Part shown: positions 48,659 to 58,732 of the stretch, piece by piece
Layout: each line of letters starts with the position of its first letter
How positions within the stretch are numbered: the first letter of the stretch is position 1
Source: Tritrichomonas musculus
Lineage: Eukaryota; Parabasalia; Tritrichomonadida; Tritrichomonadidae
Assembly (NCBI GenBank): GCA_039105265.1
Contig: JAPFFF010000022.1
Span: 1,116,001-1,180,000 of the forward strand
DNA: 64,000 nucleotides
Direction of reading: 5' to 3'
Notes under the pieces: model-generated
Databases searched by the model: none
Told to the model about the DNA's origin: nothing
The model's input: only the letters and a program-made list of their open reading frames with translations
Program-made: the position numbers and the translations under genes

Positions 48659-49446
48659 ATGACATCAAAAGAAAAGCCTGGAATGAAAGACTTGATGAAA
48701 GTCGTCCTTGACTTGAAACGTGATGTAAAGAGAATCAACGGCATCATCACTCCACAGGGTGCTCAAAGGTTTGTCGATAAGCATAACCAAGCCAATCCAT
48801 CTAGTCAATGGATCCTCCAGAAAAGAGATCCTAATGGGGCTGCTACTTTAGAGAACATGCCTGACGTTAACGCTGATGGAGTCCCTGATATCATCATCCG
48901 TGACAAGAACAACCTTCCTGTATACGCTAACGGATACACAACAGTCCAATCCGATTGGCCAAACACTTTGGGATATCATATAGCCTTTCCCGATAAAGCA
49001 TCTCGTGCCGCGTACAAACAACGTCACGGTAAGTCCATCACGAAACGTGACTTCATCAACAACGCATTGGGAGTCACCTACTTTGGATACGAAGATGCAG
49101 CAACTCCTGAACAGATTCGTCAAGTAGGTACCGTTACTGGAACCAACGTCGCTCACGCCCCACAATGGTACCAAAACGTATTGAATGACCCAAAGAGTGG
49201 TTATCGAATGAAGAAGCCTCGTAAACAATCCGCTTACGAGATGTTCAACAAGTATGTATTCGGTCCTGTATTCAACGCCGCAGTCGACACTATTGAAGAC
49301 ACTCATGGAAGACAAATACCTGGACAGCAAAAGATGCAGATCCGTGCTAAGTTGGCTGGCTTCTACTGGAAGAAGCAGGTTAAAACCGCATTGGGTGTCC
49401 CAGACGATATGCCTGAAGCCGAATTCGATAAACTTCGTCGTAGTGA
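48659..49446 (+). pseudogene. VNGY-type conserved Maverick protein, fused to the integrase remnant
   Basis: The first 260 or so residues are a coherent protein: an N-terminal helix (MKDLMKVVLDLKRDVKRING), DVNADGVPDIIIRDKNNLPV, ANGYTTVQSDWPNTLGYHIA, and QSAYEMFNKYVFGPVFNAAV. At about 49443 (GAATTCGATAAACTTCGTCG) it runs into integrase sequence in the wrong frame and continues as a nonsense tail to 49600. It is homologous to 6758-7849. It probably encodes a minor structural protein, by recurrence beside virion genes. Confidence 0.65.
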
Positions 49447-49853
49447 GAACCATCAGGGACATGGCCTACAACATGGAAGTCAAAGACATAACCCCAGGGA
49501 TCATGAAGTCACTGGTGAGCCAATACAACGAATCCACTCATGGGACACTCAGCAAGTACGCTGGGATGGATGTATCACCAGCGATGGTCCAAGACGATGA
49601 AGAACTAGAAGAGTTCATCTGTAGACGAATCTGCCAAGATAACTACAACATCATGAGTCAACGTGGATTCAATCTCGATCAGGGTACCTCAGTGAAGATC
49701 TACAACGAGAAAGACTCGATGTCGAAGAGAAGATCAGTGATCCAACCAGGGAAGTACTACATCAAGGGATTCAAGAACGGTCTATACGAGGTGGTTGATG
49801 ATAAAAATAGATCCCAGATGGTACCTCGTTACCGAATCGATTACAACGTCTGA
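49443..49853 (+). pseudogene. C-terminal remnant of the Mav-9 integrase
   Basis: Starts abruptly at VVRTIRDMAYNMEVKDITPG, matching the Mav-2 integrase just after its third acidic residue (VDRVIRTIRDMAYN). YNESTHGTLSKYAGMDVSPA and the SH3/chromo-like tail KRRSVIQPGKYYIKGFKNGL follow. The two catalytic Asp residues and the N-terminus were removed by the deletion. It overlaps the converging polymerase 3' end by 13 bases. Confidence 0.85.
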
Positions 49854-52800
49854 GCCCATTCATTTTTGTGGTGGAAGTAGTCCGTGACGTCACCGATATC
49901 GTAAGTGGTTTTGATTCGTCGTTGGAACTTCTCGAGAGTAGATACAGTCATGTTCTTGTTCATGGCGAAGCATGGTTGACCTTTCGTTAGGTCGAAAGTG
50001 ACTTGGTGTCCATCGAAGATGTGTTTATAGAGGGACATTGGATTACCATCAAATCGTGACTGATACTCGTGCTTGATACTGTTCTGAGTGATACCCTTTC
50101 CACGGATCATGTAATCGATGTCTCCGGTACTGTCAGTGAGCTTATCGATGTACATCTTCTTCATGAGGAAAATGGATTCAACTGAAACGGGTGTCTCTTT
50201 GTGGTTGTTGATGGTGGGGAAATCGGAATGGAATTGTCCGAGATTGGATCCGATAAGGTCTCTTCCGTACAGGTCTTTGTAAGCGGATACTAGTTTGGGG
50301 ATGTCATCGGTTTCGATGTGCATGCTATCGGTATCTTGGTAGTAGATGTGACAACCGATGTCGTAAGCGAGACACATGACTTCATTCATGATACGTTTGC
50401 TCATGGAAAGGACTTGGATACCGAGGAGGCTGAAGTTGAAGTGCTTATCGATTGGTGTCATCACCTTGACTGCGTGCATGTCGGAGTTCTCGAGTTCAAC
50501 GTCTTCGATGATCTTGTAGTAGTTCTTCATGACGTACTTGTCCAGATCACGATTGTGGATGTACTTGTAGTCTTTGTCGTGAGGTCTCTCAATGGTCTTT
50601 CCATAGCAGGAGTTCATGATGAGTTTGTAGACGAGTTGGAGTGGATTGCCGTCTTTCTTGTACTGAAGTCTCTTGTTGAAGATGTCTTTGATGACACTCT
50701 GGATACGATCATCTGTCTTACCATCCCAGTAGTAACCTTTGATGAGGCGATACCCTATCTTCAGGAACTTGATGAGGTCTTCGAGAGCGATGTTGTCGAC
50801 AACCATATGCACTGACTCACCTTCGACTAGGTTATCATCGTTGAGGTTCAATCCGTTGACCTTTCGAACTATCAATGGGAATGGGTAATGTTTGTGGACT
50901 TTGGTGATCTCGATTTCGACGACGTAAGCGGACTGTTTGGAGAGGAATTCGTAATTGAGTTTGTCTTCAGTGATGACCTTTGGTCGACCTTCAACAACGT
51001 GTAATCTCGCCATGGCTGATGGATAGAGGCTAACAGCATCGAAGTCACTTAAGTGTTTCTTCACGTGCCACTTCTTGTTGTAGGCAGTCATGCAACGACC
51101 ACCATAAACGGCTTGGGACATGAACTTTCTGACAATGCCACCTACTTCGAATAGGTTCCCATTAGGGTAATACACTTGTTGCTTGAATACCTCGTTGGCT
51201 AGTGACGAGATGGAGATGAAGTTGTAGGGATCGATGTTGAAGTCTTTCTTGAAGTCATTTCGGAACTGAGTGAACCCTAAACGAAGGATGTTAACGTCTT
51301 GCTGACAGTAGAACGAAACGTACTTCCACATATCGAAGTGGTCGTCATCGATTCTGCAACCGGGAATTCTGTCGATGTTTTCGTTGAAGGTCTGGATGTC
51401 TTCGGCGGTCAATAAACGATCTTCTCTTAGACCGGCTTCAGAGATGGTACCGATAGCGGGATTCTCTTTGAGGCGTTCGAGAGTGTAGTACTTGTATGGG
51501 AAGATCTCTTTCTGAATACCATCGAGGTTGAACATCATAGGGAACTCACTGAGTTTGCATGTCAGAATGGGGAGAGAGTCTTTGAAGTGAATGGTCTTAC
51601 CGTTGTACTTGACATCAGCTTTCATCACCTTGGTTCCCTTGATGATGGACTTAGTGATACCGTTCTTGAACTCTTTTTCGGTGGATTCTAATGTGGTGGC
51701 ACCCTTTGTTCGGATCATTCGGATGTCGTACGCTAAGTTGTGGAAGTAGACGACTGCACCATCAGGTAAGAACTCAAGGAGTTGTCTGTCACAGTCTTCG
51801 CCAACGAACTCTTTCTTGAGACGACCGTAATCTTTGTGTATCACACACTTGTATGGTCTATGGGGTGTCTTAGTTGAATCGGCTTCGAAGTCTGCGAACC
51901 AATATGTTGGGGGCATTTTCGGTGAGGAGGATGTCTTTGAGATGGGTGGTTTGATGAGTCTCGTGCAGTATTGTTCGTCGTAGTCGAGGTTTACGTTGGA
52001 GAGATCGTTGTTGATCTCGTTGAAGAAGACAGTCTTGAGGATTCGGCACTGACCGTACGTGATGGGGATGAAATAGTTCTGGCTCATCATCAAACGGAGC
52101 AACTGAGATGACTTCACTCTTGAGCGACCGTCAATGACTCTTCCGTGATAGATCTCTTTGTCGAACATGCTCTCATCGGATTCACATTCATGGAGGTGCT
52201 TGATGTAGTAGCCGCTGAAGGGAGTCTCTTCTTCGAGGAAGTAATGGCCCTTGTAAATGCAGAGGTGATGGACTCTGTTGTTAAGGACTTCTTCAATGGG
52301 AACTCCATAGTAGGGTGGTCGTGAACCATTTTTCTTAGTGGTACGATTCGTCTGTTTCTTGTTCTTTCCGGCAGTGTCTTCATCGATGTACGACAACTTG
52401 ATATGGATGTGAAACTCTTGACAGATCTTCTCTATGGAACCCTGCGACAGGTATCGATTCTGGATACGTAAACGAATCTGGTTTAGGGTTGGTTCATCAT
52501 AGCAATCGGTCATCATGAGTGCATAGACGAAGCAACAGTCATTGAGTTCACATCGTTGTTTACCCTTGTCGTCAATCAATGAGTCGAATATCTGGAAACG
52601 TTTGAGGTAATCGACTAATACTTTGGGAGTGTTCGGGATGGTCAAGTATGGAAAGAAGTCACCGCCACGATCTTTGTTACCGTCGTACTTTTGGTAGGGG
52701 CTGAAACTGAGCTCCGTAAAGAGGGACCAAGTAGGGAGTTCTTCACCACCTTCTTCATAGAAGTAATCTGGGATGATGTCTTCGAGGTCGAAGATGAAGT

Positions 52801-53797
52801 TCTGTTCAGTGAGGTTCTCCATAAGTTTGTTCATTACTTTGGGTGTTAACGGTTTGGACTTCCACTCACCATTCACCTTGAACTGGATCTTGTACATCTC
52901 GATGATGGGTGTATTCTCCATGAGTTCTTCGAAGAACTCTTTCAATCGAGGGAACAACTGCTTACGACCTTTGTTGTTGAGCTCTTCGAAATTGATGGTC
53001 CATCGATGTGGATTTCTTTCGAGTTGTTCCATGATATCGTCAACGATTCTCTGCTGCTCATTACCCAGTTCTTTCCATTCCCTGAAGGATTTGAGGTTGT
53101 TGATGTTCTCTTCACGACGTTCATCTGGGGTCCAGATATCGAATTCTTCAAGGTCTTTCTCGATTTGGGTCTTCTTCAACGATTGGGTTCTCCAGAACTC
53201 TTTGATGTCGTTGATGTGCTCTTTGATCGCGGACGTATCTCGTTTATGGAGTTCCCTATCGAATCTGAGTCTACGTTGTTCTTTGCTGCGTGAATCGTAG
53301 GAATCCATTGGGAGATGAATCTTCTTTCGGTGTTGTTCCCTGACGAAGGTGTCGTTGTATTCGGTTGGATTACCGAAGAACTCGTCATCGGCTTTCTTCT
53401 GAATACGTTGTTTGTAGACATCACTATCGATATACCTTGATGGTGGTGGAAGTTCAAAATCTGGTGCAGAAGGAGCTTTTGCATGCATCCCAGCTTGATA
53501 TCCCTTCGCGAAGTTGTAGAAGGACATGAATTTGGTGTCATCGTTGCTGTAACCAAGTTCAAGGGCTCTATCGACGATGATATAGACTAACTCATCCACG
53601 AAACGGGACTTGTTTTGGTTGAATATCTTCTCAGTGACCCTCTTTTTGATACCCAGTCTACGTTTGGCTGTGTTGTATGATTCGCGGATGTCATCGTTGC
53701 TGATGTCCAGCATACGAGCTAATCGTCTCAGATGGTTGTAGTCGACTACGTTTGCGTCATCGATTTCGACGGATTGGTTGTAGTTCATTTCTTTCAT
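49841..53797 (-). CDS. polB: protein-primed family B DNA polymerase, intact
   Basis: 1318 residues. A long N-terminal extension includes a Cys/His-containing domain at about 410-480 (RCELNDCCFVYALMM ... ICQEFHIHIKLSY). Exonuclease: D636/E638 (WFADFEAD), HNLAYD at 686-691, YCQQD at 830-834. Polymerase: DFDAVSLYPS at 918-927, K...NSCYG at 1058-1066, YQDTDS at 1153-1158. All key residues are present. This enzyme class starts DNA synthesis from a protein bound at linear ends, which fits the inverted repeats. The start is ATG 53797 or 53788, just after a TTTTTATC box. Confidence 0.9.
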   Translation of the reverse strand: MKEMNYNQSVEIDDANVVDYNHLRRLARMLDISNDDIRESYNTAKRRLGIKKRVTEKIFNQNKSRFVDELVYIIVDRALELGYSNDDTKFMSFYNFAKGYQAGMHAKAPSAPDFELPPPSRYIDSDVYKQRIQKKADDEFFGNPTEYNDTFVREQHRKKIHLPMDSYDSRSKEQRRLRFDRELHKRDTSAIKEHINDIKEFWRTQSLKKTQIEKDLEEFDIWTPDERREENINNLKSFREWKELGNEQQRIVDDIMEQLERNPHRWTINFEELNNKGRKQLFPRLKEFFEELMENTPIIEMYKIQFKVNGEWKSKPLTPKVMNKLMENLTEQNFIFDLEDIIPDYFYEEGGEELPTWSLFTELSFSPYQKYDGNKDRGGDFFPYLTIPNTPKVLVDYLKRFQIFDSLIDDKGKQRCELNDCCFVYALMMTDCYDEPTLNQIRLRIQNRYLSQGSIEKICQEFHIHIKLSYIDEDTAGKNKKQTNRTTKKNGSRPPYYGVPIEEVLNNRVHHLCIYKGHYFLEEETPFSGYYIKHLHECESDESMFDKEIYHGRVIDGRSRVKSSQLLRLMMSQNYFIPITYGQCRILKTVFFNEINNDLSNVNLDYDEQYCTRLIKPPISKTSSSPKMPPTYWFADFEADSTKTPHRPYKCVIHKDYGRLKKEFVGEDCDRQLLEFLPDGAVVYFHNLAYDIRMIRTKGATTLESTEKEFKNGITKSIIKGTKVMKADVKYNGKTIHFKDSLPILTCKLSEFPMMFNLDGIQKEIFPYKYYTLERLKENPAIGTISEAGLREDRLLTAEDIQTFNENIDRIPGCRIDDDHFDMWKYVSFYCQQDVNILRLGFTQFRNDFKKDFNIDPYNFISISSLANEVFKQQVYYPNGNLFEVGGIVRKFMSQAVYGGRCMTAYNKKWHVKKHLSDFDAVSLYPSAMARLHVVEGRPKVITEDKLNYEFLSKQSAYVVEIEITKVHKHYPFPLIVRKVNGLNLNDDNLVEGESVHMVVDNIALEDLIKFLKIGYRLIKGYYWDGKTDDRIQSVIKDIFNKRLQYKKDGNPLQLVYKLIMNSCYGKTIERPHDKDYKYIHNRDLDKYVMKNYYKIIEDVELENSDMHAVKVMTPIDKHFNFSLLGIQVLSMSKRIMNEVMCLAYDIGCHIYYQDTDSMHIETDDIPKLVSAYKDLYGRDLIGSNLGQFHSDFPTINNHKETPVSVESIFLMKKMYIDKLTDSTGDIDYMIRGKGITQNSIKHEYQSRFDGNPMSLYKHIFDGHQVTFDLTKGQPCFAMNKNMTVSTLEKFQRRIKTTYDIGDVTDYFHHKNEWAQTL

Positions 53798-53826
53798 ACC
53801 TGATAAAAAGTGTGGTTATGGGGTGG

Positions 53827-54125
53827 TCATGATCGACCTCCGAAGCCGTCACTCCACCGAGGATGGGAGCCGTGAATGAGGTAGTCGTTGGAGTCACGCT
53901 AACGGGTGTTTTTAGGGTCGTTTGGGCAGTGTGGAGCTGTTTATGAGGTAGTCGCTGGAGTCACGCTAACGGGTGTTTTAGAGGGCGTTTGGGCAGGGGG
54001 AAGAGGTAGTCGTTGAGGGCTTTGTAACTGGTGTTTTTAGGGTCGTTTCGGCAGGGTGGAGGCATTCACGGGGGTTGTCAGGAGTCCTGGGCTCTGACCA
54101 GGAATCATGACAACTTCTTTCTACT
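53827..54125 (-). repeat. right 299 bp terminal inverted repeat of Mav-9
   Basis: The reverse complement of 47935-48233; no difference was found reading by eye. The polymerase gene starts 29 bases inside it. Confidence 0.9.
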
Positions 54126-54130
54126 TTTGT
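54126..54130 (+). other. right target-site duplication TTTGT of Mav-9
   Basis: TTTGT directly after CTTTCTACT, matching 47930-47934. Confidence 0.9.
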
Positions 54131-56112
54131 GCCAAGAATGCATCTAAATCCTTCTTATATTGTTCATATTGATTTTTTAGTAATTGACGAGTCATCTCTT
54201 CTTTTGCTTTTATTCTTACTGAATCATCTGCTTTTTGATATTGAAGATCGATATTTTTTTGATATTCTCTAACTGAGTTTTGGAATGATTTGGCCAATGG
54301 ATACCAATAATTGAAAAATTCCTCTGAATTCCACTCCTGTGCATTCATCAAAAATTGCATATTTGTGTATATCATTGCATTGAATGCTGTCCAATATTTT
54401 TCCACCTGATCAAAATTATTTGGATCAACACAATCATTCAAAAATTGTTTCGCGTCTCCTGGATTCATTGGGTATTCCTTTGCAACTCTATTTGCAAATT
54501 TATTTGCTCCTACCAATGTTAGTGGTATTTCATTTTTTTCCTTATCTACTGCACCATCATCTGATGCAAAATAAACAGGAAGAGAGTATCTCCAAATTTC
54601 ATCTTTCCAATATGACTCATCATATTCAGCCTGTTCCTTTAATTCATTCGCTTTTTCTTTGTTGATAGCCAACAATTCTTTATCTTTTTCCATTAATATC
54701 GTATTATAAATATCCACTGGATCCAACAATGGTTGTGCATTTGAGATTTCTGAATAACGTTGTTCAATTTTCAACCCACATGCTGCAATACTCACAGGAT
54801 GTTCCGTATCTGCTTCATCGATAAATGATTGGTATCTAGCGCATAATTCTTTCTTAGCTTTAGCGGCTTTTAATTTTCGAATATATTCATCTCTGGTTTT
54901 TTGTTCAATTATCCAACTTGATAAACTTTTCGTCTTATCTTCAGCAAACTTTGCCAAATTTTTACTGACATCCTCAATATTTCTAATTTTATCCATATCT
55001 TTAATTTTATTCTCTTCGCACCAATTAATAAAATTTAATAGATCTGGTTTTACTTTTTGGGAATTCAACCATTTTATTCCATTCAGAGCAAGTCGAATAC
55101 AAACAATTGTGAAAAATGTTGGAATATTTTGATAATTCTCTTTTCCCAATCGTTCGAAACAATCGATTAAAGCATCTAATTCTATAATAACACTTTCTAT
55201 TCCACCAGAAACAAAATCGTTATAATAATCTTCAACCCTTATATCAAAATCATCAGGTGTTAATAATTCATCATTGGTTCCTGGAATTGTTCTCAATAAA
55301 TATTGATTTATTTTTTCTACGTCCTGATATAATTTACTATTGGGATTGCGTAATTGTTGCAAAACCGTCCAATTTATTTGATGCATATCAACATAGATGC
55401 AAGAATTTAGGAAAAAACGATAATTTCCCATTTTGACCTCATCGTTATCAAAAACTTTCTCATCCAATGATTTATCATAAATTTTTTGTCTGATTTCAAT
55501 AAAAGTTTGCTGATAATATTCGTTATTATGATGAATTCTTTGCAATAATTTCCACCAAAATGCAGCCTCAAATTCTGTAATTCCAACGAAATCATAGTTT
55601 AATTGATATATGCTATAATATTTCCAATCTATCTCATTCCAATAATTTTGAAGTGCAGTCACTCTTCCTCTCGCAAAATCACCTTTACAAATAACTAAAT
55701 TCGGTCCATTATTCTTTTTGAAATCAATGAATTGATTATGTATTTTTTGAATATCGTATCCTGGAAAATAATTATCTCTAACTGTTTTAGCAAATAAAAC
55801 GTCTACAACGAATCTTAAATATTGAATCACATCTAATCCTATAAACTCCATTTGTTCAGGAAAATTCGTGTAATAATCAAACAATAAAGATAAGTCAGGT
55901 ATTCCATTGCCATTTTCCACACCATAATTTAATAATTCAATACAATTTGAATAAAAGAATTCAGCCATTTCTACATATGCAGCATTCGGAAATGCTATAG
56001 TATTTCTCCAAAGATGCCAACCCTGTTTACGTAAATTCTCTAATGCTAAATCTATTTTTTGATCTTGCGTTAATGGCTGTTGATTTTGTTCAGGTTGTTG
56101 ATTTTCAGTCAT
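54126..56112 (-). pseudogene. giant Mav-8 gene, segment 1 (5' end)
   Basis: Starts at ATG 56112 with a Gln/Asn/Pro-rich N-terminus (TENQQPEQNQQPLTQDQK), then a helical body (ALENLRKQGWHLWRNTIAFP, YVEMAEFFYSNCIELLNYGV). It ends DAFLAQK at 54121-54125, where the terminal K and TAG come from the Mav-9 end. The upstream sequence has ATTTTTATTGAAAA before the ATG. The whole gene, without Mav-9, spans about 11.4 kb or roughly 3.8 thousand codons. Function unknown; a long structural or scaffold protein is the most natural reading. Confidence 0.65.
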
Positions 56113-56161
56113 TTTTCAATAAAAATAAACATAAAACAACAAATAATGAAAATTAAATGGT

Positions 56162-56568
56162 TTATTCATTTGAATCTTCTGGTTCCTTCAAATTTAGTGG
56201 GTCAACGAAGCAATCTCGTAACTCATCGACAAATTCAACACTTGTGCTTTTGTTTCCAATTGGACTTTCTTTTCTTCTTCTTCTTTTTTCAAATCGTCCA
56301 ATTTATCTCGATTTTCATCAATTTTTAGCTCATTTTCAACCATCATTTCCCATATCGGATCGGACTTTGGATTTTTATCAATTTCATCATTTATATAGCA
56401 GTTTTGTTCGGTGAGCCTTCGATTTTCTGATTCTAGTCTTTCAATTGTTTTTATGTCGTCGTTTAATGAATCAGCTAATTCCAATAACCTTGTTGTATCA
56501 TAAATAAAGCTGCGTACTGTCTTTCTGAAAACCTTAAGACTTTGCTTATCTTGCTTCCTGCTGTACAT
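56162..56568 (-). pseudogene. coiled-coil terminal-repeat protein, frameshifted copy
   Basis: Matches the intact gene at 63310-63720 until KAQVLN, where a 4-base deletion shifts the frame and replaces the last 30 residues (QFVDELRDCFVDPL) by LSMSYEIASLTH. The N-terminal part is basic (YSRKQDKQSLKVFRKTVRSF); the rest is a coiled coil (DDLKKEEEEKKVQLETKAQV). Unknown function. Confidence 0.7.
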
Positions 56569-56735
56569 GAAAAAAAGTGATGTGATGACCTAACGAGAAA
56601 AAATTAGATTTTTGGTAAACGGTCTCCACCCCAAAAACTTAGAAGGCACCCCCTGCAACACCTAGGGCACCCCCATGAGGGACCCAAATAAAAAATACGA
56701 TTTTTCGTGCTCACCTCATCACATCATTTTTACTT
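56569..56735. promoter_or_regulatory. palindromic divergent promoter region in the Mav-8 terminal repeat
   Basis: The two divergent genes are separated by 167 bases whose flanks mirror each other: AGTGATGTGATGACCTAACG next to one start and CTCACCTCATCACATCATTT next to the other. Each gene thus has a GATGTGATGA box within 20 or so bases of its ATG. Confidence 0.5.
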
Positions 56736-57227
56736 ATGTTCGCCATCTCCGAGTCCAACGTAGAGCCTACAGAGAACTACCCAATAGAGAACCTATCAGA
56801 TCTTATCGATAAACACCCAGAAGATTTAGATTTAAATGAAGATGACTATATGTACCAGAGTTTATGCAAAATTGTAACAGCAAAAGATACACCATTCAAT
56901 ATTGGCCCAAAGCAAGAATTTATCAGAAATTATTATCGTGAACTTCACAAATGCATAGAAATTCGACAAAAAATGTTTGAAACAACCCTTGATATAGTCA
57001 AATGTAAATTCAATTTCGATGAAAATCTTTTTACGAGCATTTCTACCAGATTCTTTCAATTTTTCCCAAATACCACAATTGATTGGACCCTAATGGACCC
57101 TCAAAGAGGAATGAACCAATTTTTAGATTCATATGCAGAGCATTTATTTATTAGAATAGGATTTTACACAAGATGGATATACTATCCAATTGAATGCCAT
57201 GCAAACGATTGGAAAGAATGCCTTTAA
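56736..57227 (+). CDS. terminal-repeat protein, 163 residues, unknown
   Basis: Identical in sequence to 62651-63142 in Mav-10. FAISESNVEPTENYPIENLS, then helical KQEFIRNYYRELHKCIEIRQ and aromatic FFQFFPNTTIDWTLMDPQRG. The acidic N-terminus contrasts with a basic middle. Conservation in both repeats suggests a real gene. No family recognised. Confidence 0.65.
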   Translation: MFAISESNVEPTENYPIENLSDLIDKHPEDLDLNEDDYMYQSLCKIVTAKDTPFNIGPKQEFIRNYYRELHKCIEIRQKMFETTLDIVKCKFNFDENLFTSISTRFFQFFPNTTIDWTLMDPQRGMNQFLDSYAEHLFIRIGFYTRWIYYPIECHANDWKECL

Positions 57228-57559
57228 GTAAACCACACAATTAACAACTTTTTCTATATCTTTTTTGATATTAACGATACGGGGCCTCCTTCCTAGTAGA
57301 GCGTTGAGAGGAATCCTGAGAACAAGCCCAGTGGAAGATCATTAATGGGAGTGGGGGATCATACCTGGCATAGCGGGGCTGGGGTCGCGGATGGGAAATA
57401 TTTGACGCGGTTTTTGAACGAAGTGCAAAAATCGTGGCAAATATATAACTACTATTAATTAATTCAATATATTTATTAAGTTTATCAAGTTTCAAACCTT
57501 TAAAATTATTTCTAGATAATTTTGACATATTCTTTATATTAAAATAAATTTAATCATTA

Positions 57560-58379
57560 GAGTCCCACAAAGAAGTCTCAGATGGCCCGGAAAGCATAGG
57601 TTATTTATGGATATTTATACATTTACAATAAACCTAACTTTCTCAATAAACCTCTTTTTTTTGTGGATAATACAAGGTTTACGTAGAAATAATTACATTT
57701 TCAAAATAACCTAAGGTATCTCATGAACATAAGGTTTACTGATTACTTCAATTATATACGAATATATTAGATTTATATAAAAAATTGTAGATTTCTATGA
57801 TAAACCTTAGATTTCCAAATAAACCTGAGGTTTCCAAAATAAATTGAATGGTTTATTCATTATGAAAAAGTTCGATTAAAACGTACATTTTTTTATAATC
57901 ATCAACATTTTTGGCTCCAAAATCATTTTATCATTATTTATTTGCTTTAGCTGACATTATAAACTTTTAATTATTGCTTTTTTATATTTTTGTATGATTT
58001 TTTAAGTAAATGAATAATGATATCATATAATAAATGCTTTTTTATGCCTTAAGAGAATCTTGTAAGGAGATCAAATGCAATATTTGTATTTTTATATATT
58101 GCTTGATAGTTTACATAATTCGAATCATAAGATAAAATTTTCTATTCAAAATTTTATTTTGGAAATCTCAAGTTTATTTGGAAATCTCAGGTTTTCATGA
58201 AAAAATGAATATTTCTCTGAAAAAGTTATGTTATTCATAATTTTCTGAATTTCATGATAAACATGAGGTTCTTTGTTAACCTATGCTTATTCATAAAAAA
58301 TAAATGTTTTTATGTTAGTCTTATATATATATGAAAATGTATACATTTACTGGCGACCTGAGACTTCTTTGTGGGACTC
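57560..58379. mobile_element. MITE with TA target duplication (Tc1/mariner-like)
   Basis: The ends GAGTCCCACAAAGAAGTCTC and its inverse at 58358-58379 match over 22 bases, flanked by TA at 57558-57559 and 58380-58381. 820 bases, no coding frame. The inside is full of AAACCT.AGGTTT-type short palindromes. A TA duplication is the hallmark of the Tc1/mariner superfamily; a full autonomous copy is not seen here. Confidence 0.75.
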
Positions 58380-58521
58380 TATTTACGTATAAAATTTAAT
58401 TTTTCAATATTTAACTTTTGAGATTTATTTTTTGAGACATGTGATATAAAAATAAATGAAAAAATAATTTTATAATTTGTGGTGAACGTTTATTTATAAA
58501 AAATTTTTTCGATTTGTGTGA

Positions 58522-58732
58522 GTATTCAATTAATGCATTTTTGCAAATAACGGATTTTAAAAAAATTTTATAAAATTTCCAAAATAATAACCGTAAAATC
58601 ACATTCAATTAATGCATTTTTGCAACTTTTATGATTTGAATGACTTCTCAATTAATGCATTTTTGCATTTTTGCTACTAACGAATTTTATGAATTGAATG
58701 ACTTCTCAATTAATGCATTTTTGCATTTTCAC
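58522..58732 (+). repeat. tandem repeat with the core TCAATTAATGCATTTTTGCA
   Basis: Four copies of the core, the last three spaced by 46-62 bases with shared GAATGACTTCTCAATTAATG and TTTTGCTACTAACGAATTTT sequence. Non-coding. Confidence 0.7.

Larger units (their letters stand above)
47935..54125. mobile_element. Mav-9: complete 6.2 kb internally deleted Maverick
   Basis: Both ends are present: AGTAGAAAGAAGTTGTCATG at 47935 and its reverse complement ending at 54125. Direct duplications TTTGT lie at 47930-47934 and 54126-54130. The two 299 bp repeats appear identical by eye. It is clearly less AT-rich than surrounding Mav-8. It retains a polymerase, one small gene and a fused remnant of a structural gene and the integrase; ATPase and capsid genes are absent. 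It would need an integrase from elsewhere. Confidence 0.95.
38007..57453. mobile_element. Mav-8: large AT-rich element with a giant gene and 1.3 kb terminal repeat
   Basis: The right end at 57453 (ATATAACTACT) borders host DNA. The left side is cut by Mav-7. It contains a giant broken gene, one smaller gene and the terminal repeat with two genes. No integrase, polymerase or ATPase is visible in the retained part, so Maverick membership rests on the AGTAG terminus and company. Confidence 0.65.
56152..57453 (+). repeat. 1.3 kb terminal repeat of Mav-8, containing two genes
   Basis: Pairs with 62425-63725 in Mav-10 (coordinates sum to 119878, apart from a 4-base deletion near 56225). The outer end is AGTAGTTATATATTTGCCAC read inwards from 57453. 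The last 225 bases (57228-57453) are non-coding and less AT-rich than the surroundings. Confidence 0.85.

Noticed and set aside
50318-50815. 165-codon plus-strand frame
   Set aside because: It lies antisense within the palm region of the intact polymerase and has the valine/aspartate-rich look of a reverse-strand shadow.
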